From: Deltaproteobacteria bacterium
GTDB taxonomy: Bacteria; Desulfobacterota; JAFDIG01
Length of the DNA: 8,249 nucleotides
NCBI GenBank assembly: GCA_019308145.1
Contig: JAFDIG010000086.1
Span: forward strand, 1-8,249
Direction of reading: 5' to 3'
How positions within the stretch are numbered: the stretch's first letter is position 1; each line of letters begins with the position of its first letter. The notes beneath the pieces were generated by a model. That model was not told where the DNA came from, searched no databases, and was given only the letters and a program-made list of their open reading frames with translations. Below are positions 1-6,809 of the stretch, one piece after another. The position numbers were made by a program, and so were the translations under genes.

Positions 1-17
1 TAGTGGCCAAGATATGA
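1..17 (+). CDS. Possible 3' end of the upstream gene (4 codons and stop)
   Basis: In the frame starting at base 3 the codons read V-A-K-I followed by TGA at 15-17, giving a 4-base ATGA overlap with the murE start at 14. The same kind of overlap occurs at murE/murF and murC/murB, which makes it plausible that a preceding dcw gene, often ftsI or another class B penicillin-binding protein, ends here. A TAG at bases 1-3 in another frame is an equally possible end. Too little sequence is present to identify the product. Confidence 0.3.
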
Positions 18-1534
18 TGCTTAAGGATCTATTAAAAGAAATTGCAGAAAAAAAGATCTACGGAAATAGCAATATTGAGATCACTGATATAACATCCGAT
101 TCTCGTAAAGTTAAGGATGGTTCTTTGTTTGTGGCTATAAAAGGCACTAATGAAAATGGTCATAATTATATCCATGATGCCATAAAAAAAGGGGCAAGAG
201 CTTTAGTTGTGGAAAATTTTGAAACCATATCAGCTGATTATAGTCTGCCTATAGTTATAGTACCAAATAGCCGCCACGCACTCGGAAAACTCGCCTCCGC
301 ACTAAATGGTTTTCCTTCTGAATTTATGCGGCTTGCTGCTGTAACAGGTACAAATGGTAAGACAACCATAACCTATTTAATGGAATCAATGATTAAATCT
401 GCTAATTATCAATCTGGAGTAATTGGAACTATATCTTATAGATATAAGGATAAAGATATCCCTGCTACCACTACTACACCAGGAGCAGATGAAATACAGA
501 AATTGCTTAAAAAGATGTTAAATGAAGGTATAACTCATGTTGTTATGGAGGTATCTTCTCATGCACTCCACCAAGATAGAGTCCTTGGATGTCATTTTGA
601 TGTAGCAATATTTACTAATTTAACCGCTGAACACCTTGATTATCATAAAGATGAAGAGGAATATTTTAAAAGTAAAGCAAAGCTTTTTCTTAACTATATG
701 AATGGAAATAAAAAGAAAAAAAAGCTTGCCATAATTAATTGTGATGATCCTAAAGGAAGAGAAATCCTTGAGATGATAAAGGTAGATGCATTGAAATATG
801 GTTTGAATTTTAAAGAAGATATATTTTTTAGCGATATAAAACTCTCTATTGATGGGATAAAAGGGACTCTTAATTTACCAAAAGAAAAAATAATAGTTGA
901 TTCATCCCTTATAGGAGAGTTTAATGCATTAAACATCATGGCTGCTGTTGGTGGTGCAATAGGAATGGGATTATCAAAGGATGCTATGGAAAAAGGGATA
1001 AAACGACTTAAAGGGGTACCTGGTAGATTGGAGAGAATAGATAATCATTTAGGTGCTTATATTTTTGTTGATTATGCTCATACAAGCGATTCTCTTTTAA
1101 AGGTTACAACTACTTTAAAAAGATTGATAAATGGCAGATTGATTACCCTTTTTGGCTGTGGAGGTGATAGGGATAGAAAAAAGCGACCAATAATGGGTAA
1201 GGTTGCTGTTAAAAATAGTAATCTTACCATTATTACATCAGATAATCCAAGGAATGAGGATCCAAAAAAGATTATCTCAGAGATAGAAGAGGGGATAAAA
1301 GAAGAAGATGTAGAAAAAGTTGATGCTAAAGAGTTTATATCCACTACGAATAATGGATATTTAACAGAGGTTGATAGAAGAAAAGCCATTGAGATAGCAC
1401 TAAAGAGTGTTAGACCTTCTGATTGCTTGCTAATAGCAGGGAAGGGGCATGAGAATTATCAGATTATAGGAAATAAGAGGATCCCGTTTGATGATCGAAA
1501 GGTTGTTAAAGAGATATTGGAGGAGATGAGGTGA
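14..1534 (+). CDS. murE: UDP-MurNAc-L-Ala-D-Glu:meso-diaminopimelate ligase MurE
   Basis: This cytoplasmic ATP-dependent ligase adds the third residue of the stem peptide to UDP-MurNAc-L-Ala-D-Glu. The 506-residue product is close to the 495 of E. coli MurE. The N-terminal UDP-sugar domain has the SDSR motif near residue 29. The ATP loop GTNGKTT is at 112-118, the conserved acid E179 lies in VMEVSSH, and H207 lies in AEHLDYH. K221 aligns with the lysine that is carbamylated in the family. The C-terminal domain carries DNPR at 410-413 followed by NEDP, the signature for meso-diaminopimelate rather than lysine, and ends with GKGHE. The frame stays open upstream of base 14, so the start is the first visible ATG (ATGATG) and no clear Shine-Dalgarno precedes it; coupling to an upstream gene is likely. 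A run of five lysines lies near residues 234-238. The gene overlaps murF by 4 bases. Confidence 0.96.
   Translation: MMLKDLLKEIAEKKIYGNSNIEITDITSDSRKVKDGSLFVAIKGTNENGHNYIHDAIKKGARALVVENFETISADYSLPIVIVPNSRHALGKLASALNGFPSEFMRLAAVTGTNGKTTITYLMESMIKSANYQSGVIGTISYRYKDKDIPATTTTPGADEIQKLLKKMLNEGITHVVMEVSSHALHQDRVLGCHFDVAIFTNLTAEHLDYHKDEEEYFKSKAKLFLNYMNGNKKKKKLAIINCDDPKGREILEMIKVDALKYGLNFKEDIFFSDIKLSIDGIKGTLNLPKEKIIVDSSLIGEFNALNIMAAVGGAIGMGLSKDAMEKGIKRLKGVPGRLERIDNHLGAYIFVDYAHTSDSLLKVTTTLKRLINGRLITLFGCGGDRDRKKRPIMGKVAVKNSNLTIITSDNPRNEDPKKIISEIEEGIKEEDVEKVDAKEFISTTNNGYLTEVDRRKAIEIALKSVRPSDCLLIAGKGHENYQIIGNKRIPFDDRKVVKEILEEMR
1519..1525 (+). promoter_or_regulatory. Shine-Dalgarno of murF, supports a GTG start
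   Basis: GGAGGAG lies inside the end of murE, 5 bases before the GTG at 1531. It is one of the two strongest ribosome sites in the window and fixes the non-ATG start of murF. Confidence 0.85.
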
Positions 1535-2976
1535 GTAATAACACCTTTAGCCTTGAGGAGGTAATAAAAGGGGCAAAAGGAAAATTGATTGCAGGAAATG
1601 CTCAGGGATTTGCTGGTATTTCTATTGATTCTCGCACCATAAAAAAAGGAGAACTTTTTATTCCTCTTATTGGTGAACGTTTTGATGGGCATAATTTTAT
1701 AAAGGATGCCTTAAAAAAGGGAGCTAAAGGCTCTTTTGTTCAACAATATTATTTTAATTATAAGGATATTATAAACCAATTCCCTTATGCTGTTATTATA
1801 GAAGTAGAAGATACTCTCAAGGCTATGGGTGATTTAGCAAGCTTTATTCGTCATAAATATAAAATCATGCTTCTTGCTGTAGCTGGAAGTAATGGAAAAA
1901 CAACAACAAAAGAGATGATAGCGAATATTTTATCTCTAAAAGTAAATATTTTAAAATCAGAGGGGAATTTCAATAATCTTATTGGCTTGCCTTTAACACT
2001 TTTTAAGCTTAATCCAAGCCATGAAATAGCAGTTGTTGAACTGGGTATGAACCTTCCAGGAGAATTGTATCGCTTAACAGAGATCGCTGATCCTGATATT
2101 GGACTAATGCTTAATATCAGACCAGCTCATTTAGAAATGCTTGGATCGTTTGAAGATGTTGTTGAGGCAAAAGCTGATTTTTTTCGGGCTATGAGAGAAG
2201 ATGCAAAAATAATAATCAACAATGATGATGAAAATATAGTTAAAGTAACGAAGGATTTTAAAGGCGATAAGATTACTTTTGGAATAGATAATTCCTCAGA
2301 TTTTATGGCAAAAGATATTGAATATTTAGGCTTATCTGGAGTCTCCTTTGTTTTGGTTACTCCAATAGAGGAAAGAAAGGTAAAAGTATCATCTTTTGGT
2401 CTTGGAACAGTTTATAACTCAATCGCAGCTGCCAGTGCTTCTTATCTTTTAGGTATAGATATTGATACTATTGTAAAAGGAATTGAAAATTTTTCTCCTT
2501 ATAAGATGAGAATGAACCTTTTAAGGTTACAAAAAGGGATCTTTGTACTTGATGATACTTATAATGCCAATCCCAGCTCAATGGAAATGTCTCTTATGAC
2601 CTTTTCTCAATTAAAAGGTAAAAATAGAGGCATAGCTATTCTTGGAGATATGTTGGAGCTCGGGGAAATTGCACACATATCTCATGAAGAGCTGGGGAGC
2701 AAGATAAAAAGATATGGGATAGAGTACCTCTTTTATATAGGAGAATTTGGTGAAGATGTAAAAAGAGGGGCAATCCAGTTTGGTATGGATCCATCTCATA
2801 TCTTTTTGTTTGATTTAAATACAGATATCTCATGGGATCTTTTATCAATTCTTCGTGAGGGCGACTGGGTTTTGCTTAAAGCCTCGAGAAGGATGAATCT
2901 AAACCGATGGGTTGATTGGCTTTTGCTTAAATTTGGTCCTCAAATAGAAATTCAGAAGGAAAACAATGGATCTTAA
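1531..2976 (+). CDS. murF: UDP-MurNAc-tripeptide:D-alanyl-D-alanine ligase MurF
   Basis: MurF joins D-Ala-D-Ala to the UDP-MurNAc-tripeptide, the last cytoplasmic step before transfer to the lipid carrier. The product has 481 residues, slightly longer than the roughly 450 usual for the family. Its N-terminal domain resembles that of MurE (SIDSR, then a GHNFI segment). The ATP loop GSNGKTTTKE is at 119-128, VVELGMN supplies the metal-binding glutamate, PAHLE carries H200, and DDTYNANP at 341-348 is typical of MurF. Several usually conserved positions differ: GLGTVYN at 290-296 replaces the common G-x-H-N-x-x-N, NIRPAHLE replaces NIGPAHLE, and KASR near 450-453 replaces KGSR. The catalytic lysine and acids remain, so it is probably active. 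The start is GTG, overlapping the murE stop by 4 bases. The stop overlaps murD directly, with no mraY between them. Confidence 0.95.
   Translation: MSNNTFSLEEVIKGAKGKLIAGNAQGFAGISIDSRTIKKGELFIPLIGERFDGHNFIKDALKKGAKGSFVQQYYFNYKDIINQFPYAVIIEVEDTLKAMGDLASFIRHKYKIMLLAVAGSNGKTTTKEMIANILSLKVNILKSEGNFNNLIGLPLTLFKLNPSHEIAVVELGMNLPGELYRLTEIADPDIGLMLNIRPAHLEMLGSFEDVVEAKADFFRAMREDAKIIINNDDENIVKVTKDFKGDKITFGIDNSSDFMAKDIEYLGLSGVSFVLVTPIEERKVKVSSFGLGTVYNSIAAASASYLLGIDIDTIVKGIENFSPYKMRMNLLRLQKGIFVLDDTYNANPSSMEMSLMTFSQLKGKNRGIAILGDMLELGEIAHISHEELGSKIKRYGIEYLFYIGEFGEDVKRGAIQFGMDPSHIFLFDLNTDISWDLLSILREGDWVLLKASRRMNLNRWVDWLLLKFGPQIEIQKENNGS
2956..2960 (+). promoter_or_regulatory. Shine-Dalgarno of murD
   Basis: AAGGA lies within the last codons of murF, 5 bases before the ATG at 2966. 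It supports a start that lies 11 bases inside murF and shows that the murF-murD junction is an intact translational unit. Confidence 0.75.
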
Positions 2977-4324
2977 AGGGAAAAAGGTTTTGGTCGTAGG
3001 TCTTGCAAAAACAGGGGTGGTTACCGCAAAATTTTTAGCAGATCAGCGAGCAATTGTAACTGTTACAGATATTAAAGGCTATGAAGAGCTTAAGGATAAT
3101 GTAAAAGCTTTATCAGATCTTACAATAAAATTTGAACTTAATGGTCATCGTATTGAAAGTTTTGAATCAGCGGATCTTATTGTTGTAAGTCCAGGCGTCC
3201 CTTTAAATATCTTCCCTCTTTTAAGGGCTAAGGAAAAAAATGTGGAGATAATAAGTGAAATAGAGCTTGCATACAGATTTATCAGAACGCCTATCATAGC
3301 TGTTACTGGTACTAATGGGAAAACCACAACAACCGCCCTTATAGGGGAGATACTTAAAAGCTCTGGATATTCAATATTTGTAGGGGGTAACATTGGTAAC
3401 CCACTTGTTGAGTATATTTTATCAGATAAAGATGCAGATTATGTTGTAGCAGAGATTAGCAGCTTTCAACTCGAGGCTATAAAAGATTTTAAAGCATTTA
3501 TAGCTCTTATCCTAAATATATCAGAAGATCATATGGACAGACATACAAGCTTTGATGATTATATCTTTAGTAAGTTGAATATCTTTAATAACCAAACCGA
3601 AAAGGATTATGCGGTTTTAAACAAAGATGACCTTTTTTTACTTAAATATATCCAAGAGCTTAAGGCAAAAACGTTTTGGTTTTCAAGGAAAAAGGAGGTT
3701 ATTCCTGGTTGTTATGTAGAAGAAGGAAGGATTGTTTTTGTTGATAAAGAAAAAAAGTATGGCCCAGCACTTGAGGATATTCCTTTGCCAGGCGTTCACA
3801 ATATTGAAAATGTCATGGCTGCATGGATAGTTGGTGAGATTGTAGGGATTAATAGAAATAAAGCAATAAAAGCAATTAGGGGTTTTCAACCTTTTCCTCA
3901 TAGGCTACAAAAGGTTGCGGAAATAAAAGGGGTTCTCTTTTATAATGATTCTAAAGGCACAAATGTAGGTGCTACCTTGAAAGCTCTTGAAAGTTTCAAA
4001 GGATCTCTGATTTTGATTATGGGTGGCAAAGATAAGGGGGGAAGCTACGCCCCTTTAGCAGAGGAGATAAAAAAGAAAGTAAAAGCTATGATTCTTATGG
4101 GCGAGGCAAAGGAGAGGATATTTTCTGCTTTGGGGGATCTTGTGCCAACTGAAATGGTAAAGAGTTTAAATGAGGCTGTTATTCGTTCGTTTGAACTTGC
4201 TCAAGAAGGGGATATAGTGCTTTTCTCACCTGCATGTTCCAGTTTTGATATGTTTGTAGATTATAAGGAAAGAGGAAGACGGTTTATTGAGGAGGTAAAA
4301 GCTCTTGAACAGAAAGTTGCCTGA
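2966..4324 (+). CDS. murD: UDP-MurNAc-L-alanine:D-glutamate ligase MurD
   Basis: MurD adds D-glutamate to UDP-MurNAc-L-Ala in the cytoplasm. At 452 residues it is near the family length (438 in E. coli). The N-terminus has the Rossmann-like VLVVGLAKTG and the VVSPGVP segment that MurD shares widely. The ATP loop GTNGKTTTT is at 115-123. EISSFQLE is a MurD hallmark, SEDHMDRH gives the conserved histidine, and K203 in FSKLNIF matches the carbamylated lysine. HNIEN, FPHRLQ, NDSKGTN and SPACSSFDMF complete the expected series in order, and no key residue is missing. The ATG start has a good ribosome site. The 3' end holds the ribosome site and first codons of ftsW (20-base overlap). In most dcw clusters mraY precedes murD; here murF does. 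Confidence 0.97.
   Translation: MDLKGKKVLVVGLAKTGVVTAKFLADQRAIVTVTDIKGYEELKDNVKALSDLTIKFELNGHRIESFESADLIVVSPGVPLNIFPLLRAKEKNVEIISEIELAYRFIRTPIIAVTGTNGKTTTTALIGEILKSSGYSIFVGGNIGNPLVEYILSDKDADYVVAEISSFQLEAIKDFKAFIALILNISEDHMDRHTSFDDYIFSKLNIFNNQTEKDYAVLNKDDLFLLKYIQELKAKTFWFSRKKEVIPGCYVEEGRIVFVDKEKKYGPALEDIPLPGVHNIENVMAAWIVGEIVGINRNKAIKAIRGFQPFPHRLQKVAEIKGVLFYNDSKGTNVGATLKALESFKGSLILIMGGKDKGGSYAPLAEEIKKKVKAMILMGEAKERIFSALGDLVPTEMVKSLNEAVIRSFELAQEGDIVLFSPACSSFDMFVDYKERGRRFIEEVKALEQKVA
4289..4296 (+). promoter_or_regulatory. Shine-Dalgarno of ftsW, supports a TTG start
   Basis: GAGGAGGT inside the end of murD is followed 8 bases later by TTG at 4305, an ideal spacing. No ATG lies nearby in the ftsW frame, so this site decides the start. 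Confidence 0.8.
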
Positions 4325-5429
4325 TATACTAAAGAAATCCCGTTTTGATTATATCCTGCTTGTTGATGTCTTGCTTTTAGTTGGGATAGGGGTTGTGATG
4401 GTTTACAGTAGTAGCGCTATTATTGCGGAAAAGAAATTTGGAGACCCCTTTTATTTTTTAAAAAGGGACACCCTTAATAGCTTAATAGGTATATTCTTAA
4501 TGTTGATTTTCTCTTTTGTTCCATATTTATATTTCAAGAAAGCTGCTTTTCCGATTTTTATTATCTCACTTTTGCTATTAATTCTTGTTCTTATTCCTAA
4601 TATCGGAAAAGGGCCAAAAGATATAAAAAGGTGGATTGATATAGGAATAGGAATCAGATTTCAACCTTCTGAATTCTTTAAACTTGCAATAATCATATTT
4701 CTTGCATCTTATCTTGCAAAATGTAGGGAGAAAGTTAAGGAGTTTACCTCTGGGGTTTTGATGCCTTTAATCTTTATTGCAATTCCTTGTATTTTGATTT
4801 TGTTTCAACCTGATTTTGGAACTGTTGTTTTAATATTTGCAATTGGCTTTATCCTTATCTTTATTGCAGGTGCAAGGTTAAGGGATATAATGCCAGTGTT
4901 AATATTTATCATTGTTCCTATATTTATTTTATTGATAACAAAACAAGGATATCGTTATAACCGTATATTAGCTTTTATAGATCCATGGAAGGATCCTGAA
5001 AAAACAGGATTCCAAATTATACAGAGCTTTATTGCTTTTGTTTCTGGTGGAAAATTTGGTTTAGGACTTGGAGAAAGTCAGCAAAAACTCTTTTTTCTTC
5101 CAGCTGCTCATACCGATTTCATATTTGCGATCCTTGGAGAAGAAATGGGTCTTTTAGGTGTTTTTGTGGTGGTATTCCTTTTTTCTATTATTGTTATTTT
5201 AGGATTTAGAATTGCCTGGAGGATTAAAGAGCCTTTTGGGACATATTTAGCAACAGGTATTGTAGTGATGATAGCACTTCAAACCATTATAAATATGGGT
5301 GTTGTTATGGGAATTTTTCCTACAAAAGGGCTTACTCTTCCTTTTATTAGCTATGGCGGTAGTTCTTTAGTGGTGAATCTAATTGGGATGGGTATTTTAC
5401 TGAACATTTCATCTTATATTAGGGATTAG
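4305..5429 (+). CDS. ftsW: Septal peptidoglycan glycosyltransferase FtsW (SEDS family)
   Basis: FtsW is the integral-membrane SEDS polymerase that links lipid II into glycan strands at the division septum, working with a class B penicillin-binding protein. The 374-residue product shows about ten hydrophobic segments, beginning near residues 16-40. Family motifs appear in order: YSSSA near 35, the RWIDIG and FQPSEFFKLA segments, FQPDFGT, YRYNRILAFIDPW, GLGLGESQQK, and PFISYGGSS near the C-terminus. D271 in AHTDFIFA aligns with the essential aspartate of SEDS enzymes (D297 in E. coli FtsW). RodA and SpoVE are close relatives; the location among mur genes favours FtsW. It has only a short N-terminal cytoplasmic tail. 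It starts with TTG, 20 bases inside murD, and stops 3 bases before murC, where murG is usually found. Confidence 0.95.
   Translation: MNRKLPDILKKSRFDYILLVDVLLLVGIGVVMVYSSSAIIAEKKFGDPFYFLKRDTLNSLIGIFLMLIFSFVPYLYFKKAAFPIFIISLLLLILVLIPNIGKGPKDIKRWIDIGIGIRFQPSEFFKLAIIIFLASYLAKCREKVKEFTSGVLMPLIFIAIPCILILFQPDFGTVVLIFAIGFILIFIAGARLRDIMPVLIFIIVPIFILLITKQGYRYNRILAFIDPWKDPEKTGFQIIQSFIAFVSGGKFGLGLGESQQKLFFLPAAHTDFIFAILGEEMGLLGVFVVVFLFSIIVILGFRIAWRIKEPFGTYLATGIVVMIALQTIINMGVVMGIFPTKGLTLPFISYGGSSLVVNLIGMGILLNISSYIRD
5421..5424 (+). promoter_or_regulatory. Shine-Dalgarno of murC
   Basis: AGGG in the last codons of ftsW is 8 bases before the ATG at 5433. It is modest in strength but well spaced, and it shows that murC initiation depends on sequence inside ftsW. 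Confidence 0.6.
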
Positions 5430-5432
5430 ATA

Positions 5433-6809
5433 ATGTTTAGAAAAAAAGTTAAGCATATACACTTTGTTGGAATTGGTGGTATAGGGATGAGTGGTATTGC
5501 AGAGGTGCTTATTACTTTAGGATATGATATTTCTGGTTCAGATTTGAAACCATCTCCTATAACAAAAAGGCTTCAAGATTTAGGGGCAACTATATTTTAT
5601 AACCATAAAGCAAAAAATATTGGTGATTCTCAAGTTGTCGTTTTTAGTTCTGCAGTTTCTCAAGATAATCCTGAAATATTAGAGGCAAAAAGAAAAAAGA
5701 TACCTGTAATCCGTAGGGCTGAGATGTTAGCAGAACTTATGAGAATGAAATATGGTATAGCAGTTGCCGGTACTCATGGTAAAACAACAACAACCTCTAT
5801 GATTGCACATATTATGGCAAAAGCAGAGATGGATCCAACGATGATTATAGGGGGGAAGGTTAATGCTTTTGGCTCAAATGCCAGGTTAGGTCAAGGTGAA
5901 TTCCTTGTGGCTGAAGCTGATGAAAGTGATGGCACCTTTTTAAAGCTTTCTCCAATTATTGCAGTCATTACCAACATAGATGCTGATCATCTCGATTACT
6001 ATAAAGATATCAATGATATAAAAGAGAGTTTCTATAATTTTGCTGATAAAGTTCCTTTTTATGGTGCTTTAGTGCTTTGTGTAGATGATAAAAATGTATG
6101 CTCACTGATCCCAAGGTTTAAAAAAAGGGTTATTTCCTATGGGATTAATAATAATGCAGATTTTATGGCAAAGGATATCTCATCTCATCAAATGGAAACA
6201 GGTTTTAGACTTTTAGTTTATGGTAAAGATATGGGAAGAGTAGAACTTAAAATACCTGGTGAACATAACATCTATAATGCCCTTGCATCTATTGCTACTT
6301 CTTATGAGTTGGATATCCCTATTGAAAAGATAAAGGAAGCTCTTGAGGATTTTAAAGGTGTGCAAAGAAGATTTCAGATCAAAGCAACTGTTAAAGATAT
6401 TATCTTTGTTGATGATTATGGTCATCATCCTGCAGAAATTATGGCAACTCTTAAAGCTGCAAAAAAAGGATGGAATCGTAGGGTAGTAGTTTTATTTCAA
6501 CCTCATCGGTATACACGAACTAAAGCATTATTTAACGATTTTTTAAAAGCCTTTTTAGATGCTGATAAAACCATTATTACTGATATTTATCCAGCAAGTG
6601 AAAAACCAATTAAAGGGGTAACAGGCAAAAAACTTGCTGAAAGTATGCAAAGTAAAACAAAAAAAGATGTTATCTATCTTCCAAGAGATAAGGATATGGC
6701 AAAAAATATTTTTCCCCTTTTAAGACAAGGGGATATCTTTATTACTATTGGTGCAGGAGATATCTATAAAGTTGGGGAAGAGATAATAAAACTATTGGGT
6801 GATAAATGA
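5433..6809 (+). CDS. murC: UDP-N-acetylmuramate:L-alanine ligase MurC
   Basis: MurC starts the stem peptide by adding L-alanine to UDP-MurNAc in the cytoplasm. The 458-residue product is of normal length. The N-terminus has the dinucleotide-like loop HFVGIGGIGMSGIAE, followed by SGSD. The ATP loop is GTHGKTTTT at 113-121; histidine in the third position is typical of MurC and separates it from MurD and MurE. EADESDGTFL, TNIDADHLDYY, HNIYN, GVQRRF, VDDYGHHPAEI and FQPHRYTR follow in the expected order, so all known catalytic and metal-binding positions look intact. A short segment, DFMAKDI, is nearly identical at DNA level to one in murF. The ATG lies 3 bases after ftsW, and the stop overlaps the murB start as ATGA. 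Confidence 0.97.
   Translation: MFRKKVKHIHFVGIGGIGMSGIAEVLITLGYDISGSDLKPSPITKRLQDLGATIFYNHKAKNIGDSQVVVFSSAVSQDNPEILEAKRKKIPVIRRAEMLAELMRMKYGIAVAGTHGKTTTTSMIAHIMAKAEMDPTMIIGGKVNAFGSNARLGQGEFLVAEADESDGTFLKLSPIIAVITNIDADHLDYYKDINDIKESFYNFADKVPFYGALVLCVDDKNVCSLIPRFKKRVISYGINNNADFMAKDISSHQMETGFRLLVYGKDMGRVELKIPGEHNIYNALASIATSYELDIPIEKIKEALEDFKGVQRRFQIKATVKDIIFVDDYGHHPAEIMATLKAAKKGWNRRVVVLFQPHRYTRTKALFNDFLKAFLDADKTIITDIYPASEKPIKGVTGKKLAESMQSKTKKDVIYLPRDKDMAKNIFPLLRQGDIFITIGAGDIYKVGEEIIKLLGDK
6797..6802 (+). promoter_or_regulatory. Probable Shine-Dalgarno of murB
   Basis: GGGTGA in the final codons of murC lies 3 bases before the ATG at 6806. The match is imperfect and the spacing short, so coupling through the ATGA overlap may matter more than this site. 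Confidence 0.45.

Noticed and set aside
694..1692. Open reading frames on the minus strand opposite murE and the start of murF (694-939, 1078-1389, 1459-1692).
   Set aside because: Their predicted proteins show no recognisable domain, have the low-complexity F/S/I-rich look of antisense translation of AT-rich genes, and lie entirely opposite well-supported genes.
14..5500. Repeated similar protein segments among murE, murF and murD (SDSR regions, ATP loops).
   Set aside because: These reflect the known common ancestry of the Mur ligases, not a recent duplication or repeat element.
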